From Sycobia sp. Sy_11 (taxonomy: Eukaryota; Arthropoda; Insecta; Hymenoptera; Epichrysomallidae): a stretch of DNA of 64,000 nt. The position numbers and the translations under genes were made by a program. Position 1 is the stretch's first letter, and every line of letters begins with the position of its first letter. Shown here piece by piece: positions 60,439-64,000 of the stretch. Under the pieces are notes generated by a model. It was not told the DNA's origin, did not search any database, and saw nothing but the letters and a program-made list of their open reading frames with translations. The DNA is taken from the NCBI GenBank assembly GCA_018907035.1, contig JACCIC010000053.1:427501-491500 (forward strand), given 5' to 3'.

Positions 60439-62874
60439 ATAACTTTTAATGCAAGGATTTGTGTATTACTAAAAAGTGTGGAATTGAAAATAAAGCCTCC
60501 ATCGACTATTTCGCAATGTTGAACAAAGTAAATACCCTGAAACTGTCCACAGTTGGATAGTTTATATTTTTGTCGCGCATTCAATAATTTATACAATGTT
60601 TTTGCTGCACAATGTCTACTTTTATGGTTTTATATTATTCTAATAGAATTTATCGTATACAAATTGTACAAGTCTATAATTAAATCGTTATGGATTGCAA
60701 GAATGATCGTCCTTCGGGCTCAAACGCGTTGCTTCCGGGTTTCGAATTCCGATCAATGAATAGCTGATCTGAGAAAATCTTAAAGTTCGTTCCGATTTTT
60801 CTATTATTTCACGATTCGAAGTCGAAAATTGGTGGCCAGATCAAGTCATTATGGAAAATGTTGAGATACGTGCAAATATATTCATTATCTCCAAACCCAA
60901 ATTTCTGATAATATTTATATTAAAAAAATTATGTAGCGAAATTTTTTAATTATGTGTCAGTTTAAAAAATATGATGTTAAATTATCAGTTTTTCTAAATA
61001 ATGACAAAATCTCTTTTTTCAAAATCTAATAATCTTCGATTTTAATATGTAGAATGATGATGATGATTTAACTTGTCGAGGCTATAGTTCACTGTTAAGG
61101 TTAAATTTCTAATTTTTCTCGTTCGACGAATAAACGATAAAATTATCAGTTGGAAAAATAATTATTCGCAAGCACATTGCAGGTTATAAATACATCTTTA
61201 TAATTATTGTCGAGAGTTTTCTAATGAACATTATGAAAAACTCGTATATATTATGTTCAAAAAATTATGATACTTATAGAGATTTCTTTGTTTTTTCTTC
61301 ATCTTTCTTTTTTCTTTCTTTTTTTTTTTTTTTAAATAAACTTGCTAATTTGCGTTTGTATTTTTTCGTTGAATATAGTCAATCAACTATGCTGGACGAT
61401 GATGATAAATTTGCTAAAAATAGCACCACATGTAAACTTGCTGGCAAGGATTTTCTCTCAGAATAGTTTCCAATAACATAAGGATGTTTTCGCGTCGAAC
61501 AATATAACAAATTTATTTGCATTTTATTATGAACCGCTGCTTTAATATATACATATACAAACGTATAAGGTTTCATCTCAAATCAGAGAGGGAAAAATTT
61601 GAAAATATTTTTTTTTATTTTTTTTTTTTTAAATCAACGAGACATCTACTCGGTGTGATAAAATTTATTTAAATAAAATCTACGTATTATCGTAACGAAT
61701 GGAAACCATAATTAGCGTGCATTGTATTTGTACTTTGCACACTAATTTTATTGTATATACCATGATCATGACGTATATTTAATGCACCAACGGTAAAATC
61801 GAGAAAGTAAAATATTTTTTTGATAATGGTGGAAGATGATGGATCGGAACAAAGACAGGCCCATTTGGTTCGAGAATTATTAAATGAATAAATTAATCAA
61901 CGTTTAATATGTTGGCAACGATAATGAACTTCAACAGTGTATTATTTTTAAATTTCGTCAAGTAACGATAATGAACTGTCCGGAATTGTCCTGTGCGCGT
62001 ATACGTTAAGGTTTTTTTTATCGAATATTTAAGCGAATAGCAAATTCAATTGCAATTAGACTGTATTACTGTTTTGAACGCTATTGATCGGGGGGGACGG
62101 GGGTGTGGCACGATCTCAGCACGATCAAAATCGAGATCAAAATTGACCAAACAGACGACCTAAAGCTTTATTACTTAAAATCATTAACAAATGAATGTAA
62201 TTTAACAAAACGAGACAGCAATTTATCCATACAAGCGAAATGAAACATCGGAGGCTATCGCCTTGCTTTATAGTTTGAAATATAAATATATATACGTATA
62301 TAGAAAAAAATACGTCGAACGATGAAATAATGACGTTTAAAACTATATATTGCCATGTGTGCGTGCAAATATTGAAGAGGGATTTACGGTGGAATATTAA
62401 TAGCATCGGCCAGCACATACTTCCGACAGCGAAGACTTGGAGGCGACCCCGTATGGAATGTCCGAATGGAATCGTCCCGGTTTTCGAAGACTCGGGAAGG
62501 CTGTAACAGTATATAATACACGTGCGCGCACGCACACACACACTAATACATACGCATACACACCGGAATTTTCGTTGTCCCCATTAAATGACCAGTTTGA
62601 GACTTCTATATATACGCGTTATGAAATGTAGATTCCGAAGTACGTACGTTAAGTAATCAAAAATATTGGAGGTAGGACATTGATCATCTTCATCGTCATA
62701 TATATATAATAAAGAAAATTAATTATAACAATAAAATTATGTACTAGTAATTATCTCATATGGATTTAACGTTTCATTTCAGATGTAAATTCACTTCCAC
62801 ATTAGTATTAGGAACCTAAAATCGTATAATAATATAGAAGTGTAATTGCATAAAAACTGAAACATTAAATCCAT

Positions 62875-62877
<3 letters not shown>

Positions 62878-62921
<44 letters not shown>
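62878..62921. repeat. (TA)n microsatellite
   Basis: Uninterrupted TA array. Confidence 0.95.
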
Positions 62922-62924
<3 letters not shown>

Positions 62925-63119
62925 ATTTTATTGTTATAATTAACTTTCTGTCTTTGTTTCTATTACATTTTTTTTATTTAATTTTTTATCCAAATGCTAT
63001 ATACATTATTTTTTAATTAAAGACTGATAAAACACCAACTTATAATAACCCACTTGTTTTTATTTAGAAGCAGAAAATCGTTTCGCCCATCCTATATTTC
63101 GGCTGAATGCGCTCTTAGG

Positions 63120-63123
<4 letters not shown>

Positions 63124-63164
<41 letters not shown>
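63124..63164. repeat. (TA)n microsatellite
   Basis: First of a pair of TA arrays about 130 bp apart. Confidence 0.95.
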
Positions 63165-63165
<1 letters not shown>

Positions 63166-63286
63166 CGTTTAAAACAAAAAGGATAAAAGGAAGGAAACAA
63201 ACAGTTCTGTAAATATATGCGCAGCGGACCAAGAGAGCAAAGAACGACGTCAAAATGTATCCGCTCTCTAGCATTCGCTCTTTGTC

Positions 63287-63290
<4 letters not shown>

Positions 63291-63343
<53 letters not shown>
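63291..63343. repeat. (TA)n microsatellite
   Basis: Second of the pair; could pair with or recombine with the first. Confidence 0.95.
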
Positions 63344-63345
<2 letters not shown>

Positions 63346-64000
63346 CCAATCTGAAAATATTACGAGACAATCCCCGCTTGCTTTTTTAATTCGCTCTTCT
63401 ATATTTAAAAGTTTGCAATTCTTCTTTTAATATTCATAATTTCAAGTCGTTCGATGATGGCATGGTATACGGATTAGCGGTATTTCTGTTGACGATCAAA
63501 GATTTTTGAACGTTCATTGATAAGAATTATATCGGGCGAGAGACGAAATAAAGTTTTATATTAATACGGATGTTACGACAATTATTATTTATATTTAAAA
63601 TTAAATATACTCAATATTATAACGATTTTCTTGAATAGTACAACGGGTGTGAAATTCCGACTTTGCACTTTGATTTGACAGTGTGTAAAAGTAGCATTTT
63701 TAAATTTGAAGATTTTCACCCGCCATGTTATAAAATACACGACACAGTGGAAAGCATTTTTACACTCATATTTAGTGTTACGTAATGCCGGCGTAAAATA
63801 TGTATTTGCACACTGTGTGCGCTGTTAGCCGAAGCTGGCTGTGGCCGTAAAACGGATTTTTCATCACATTCGCTCCGTAAGTTTAAAGCACGTTTATGCG
63901 CGTGTAAAATTTTTTTTTTTCCACCCGATTTTTAACAATAACTTTTAGAAGCATAGCAATTATTGAGAAATTTTTTTTACCCGTAGAATTATTTATTCTC

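Larger units (their letters stand above)
59361..64000. other. AT-rich sequence with microsatellites, no gene recognised
   Basis: Contains TA arrays and one GA array, and poly-T/poly-A runs. Short frames are low-complexity or arbitrary. No exon with family motifs was seen, so this may be intron of the gene that starts near 52 kb. Confidence 0.5.

Noticed and set aside
60700..60750. B-box-like GGGTTTCGAATTCC
   Set aside because: It has an extra base against the consensus and no A box or cloverleaf upstream.
62137..62541. 134-codon minus frame near the right end
   Set aside because: AT-rich with TyrIle microsatellite-like stretches and no conserved motif; likely chance.
1..64000. Search for CRISPR arrays, bacterial operons, rRNA genes
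   Set aside because: Repeats present are microsatellites or transposon pieces. No regularly spaced repeat-spacer array, Shine-Dalgarno organisation or rRNA core sequence was seen.

Overview
This window looks like nuclear DNA of an insect, most likely a hymenopteran (wasp, ant or bee group). The genes are split by long, very AT-rich introns that carry dozens of (TA)n, (CT)n and (GT)n arrays. Coding exons are often strikingly GC-rich and encode alanine and glycine runs. Splice sites are canonical GT/AG, and the gene set is metazoan. No bacterial genes, rRNA, CRISPR array or confident tRNA gene was seen. The species call is inference.

Layout. (1) About 2.0-23.0 kb, plus strand: the 3' two-thirds of a PACS (phosphofurin acidic cluster sorting protein) gene. 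Six exons from 8822 to 23008 join in one frame. A seventh, more tentative 5' exon at 2249-2414 has the phase needed to join them. The N-terminal cargo-binding exons are not in the window or were not recognised. (2) 23.0-30.2 kb: AT-rich convergent intergenic DNA. (3) 30207-31293, minus strand: a complete three-exon ACTMAP (actin maturation protease, formerly C19orf54) gene of 249 codons, with Cys and His catalytic motifs intact. (4) 31.3-36.0 kb: spacer between ACTMAP and Girdin. (5) 35979-40718, minus strand: a complete three-exon Girdin/Daple (CCDC88) gene of 1378 codons. It has an N-terminal HOOK domain, a long coiled coil and a C-terminal Gly-Cys-Val PDZ ligand. (6) 41-50 kb: AT-rich intergenic DNA with small degraded coding fragments and copies of a tRNA-derived SINE-like repeat. 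(7) 51.4-53.6 kb, plus strand: a purine-rich 5'-UTR-like block and small lysine-rich exons of an unrecognised gene, which may continue past the window or encode a spliced microprotein. (8) 55.0-57.0 kb: two truncated Penelope-like retroelement copies in inverted orientation. The right copy keeps a GIY-YIG endonuclease region and, 3' of it, a hammerhead-ribozyme-like core. (9) 57-64 kb: AT-rich DNA with a SINE-like copy, a GC-rich promoter-like block and many microsatellites.

The three recognised genes are unrelated housekeeping or cytoskeletal functions: membrane traffic, actin N-terminal processing, and polarity/Wnt/actin scaffolding. ACTMAP and Girdin both touch actin biology and lie in tandem on the minus strand about 4.7 kb apart, but nothing in the sequence shows shared regulation. 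The items most worth checking are the Penelope inverted pair with its ribozyme-like core, the SINE-like family, the antisense GC-rich open segment inside a PACS intron (11.27-11.5 kb), the spliced micro-ORF at 52.3-53.6 kb, and the sharp GC shift inside the single 4-kb Girdin exon.
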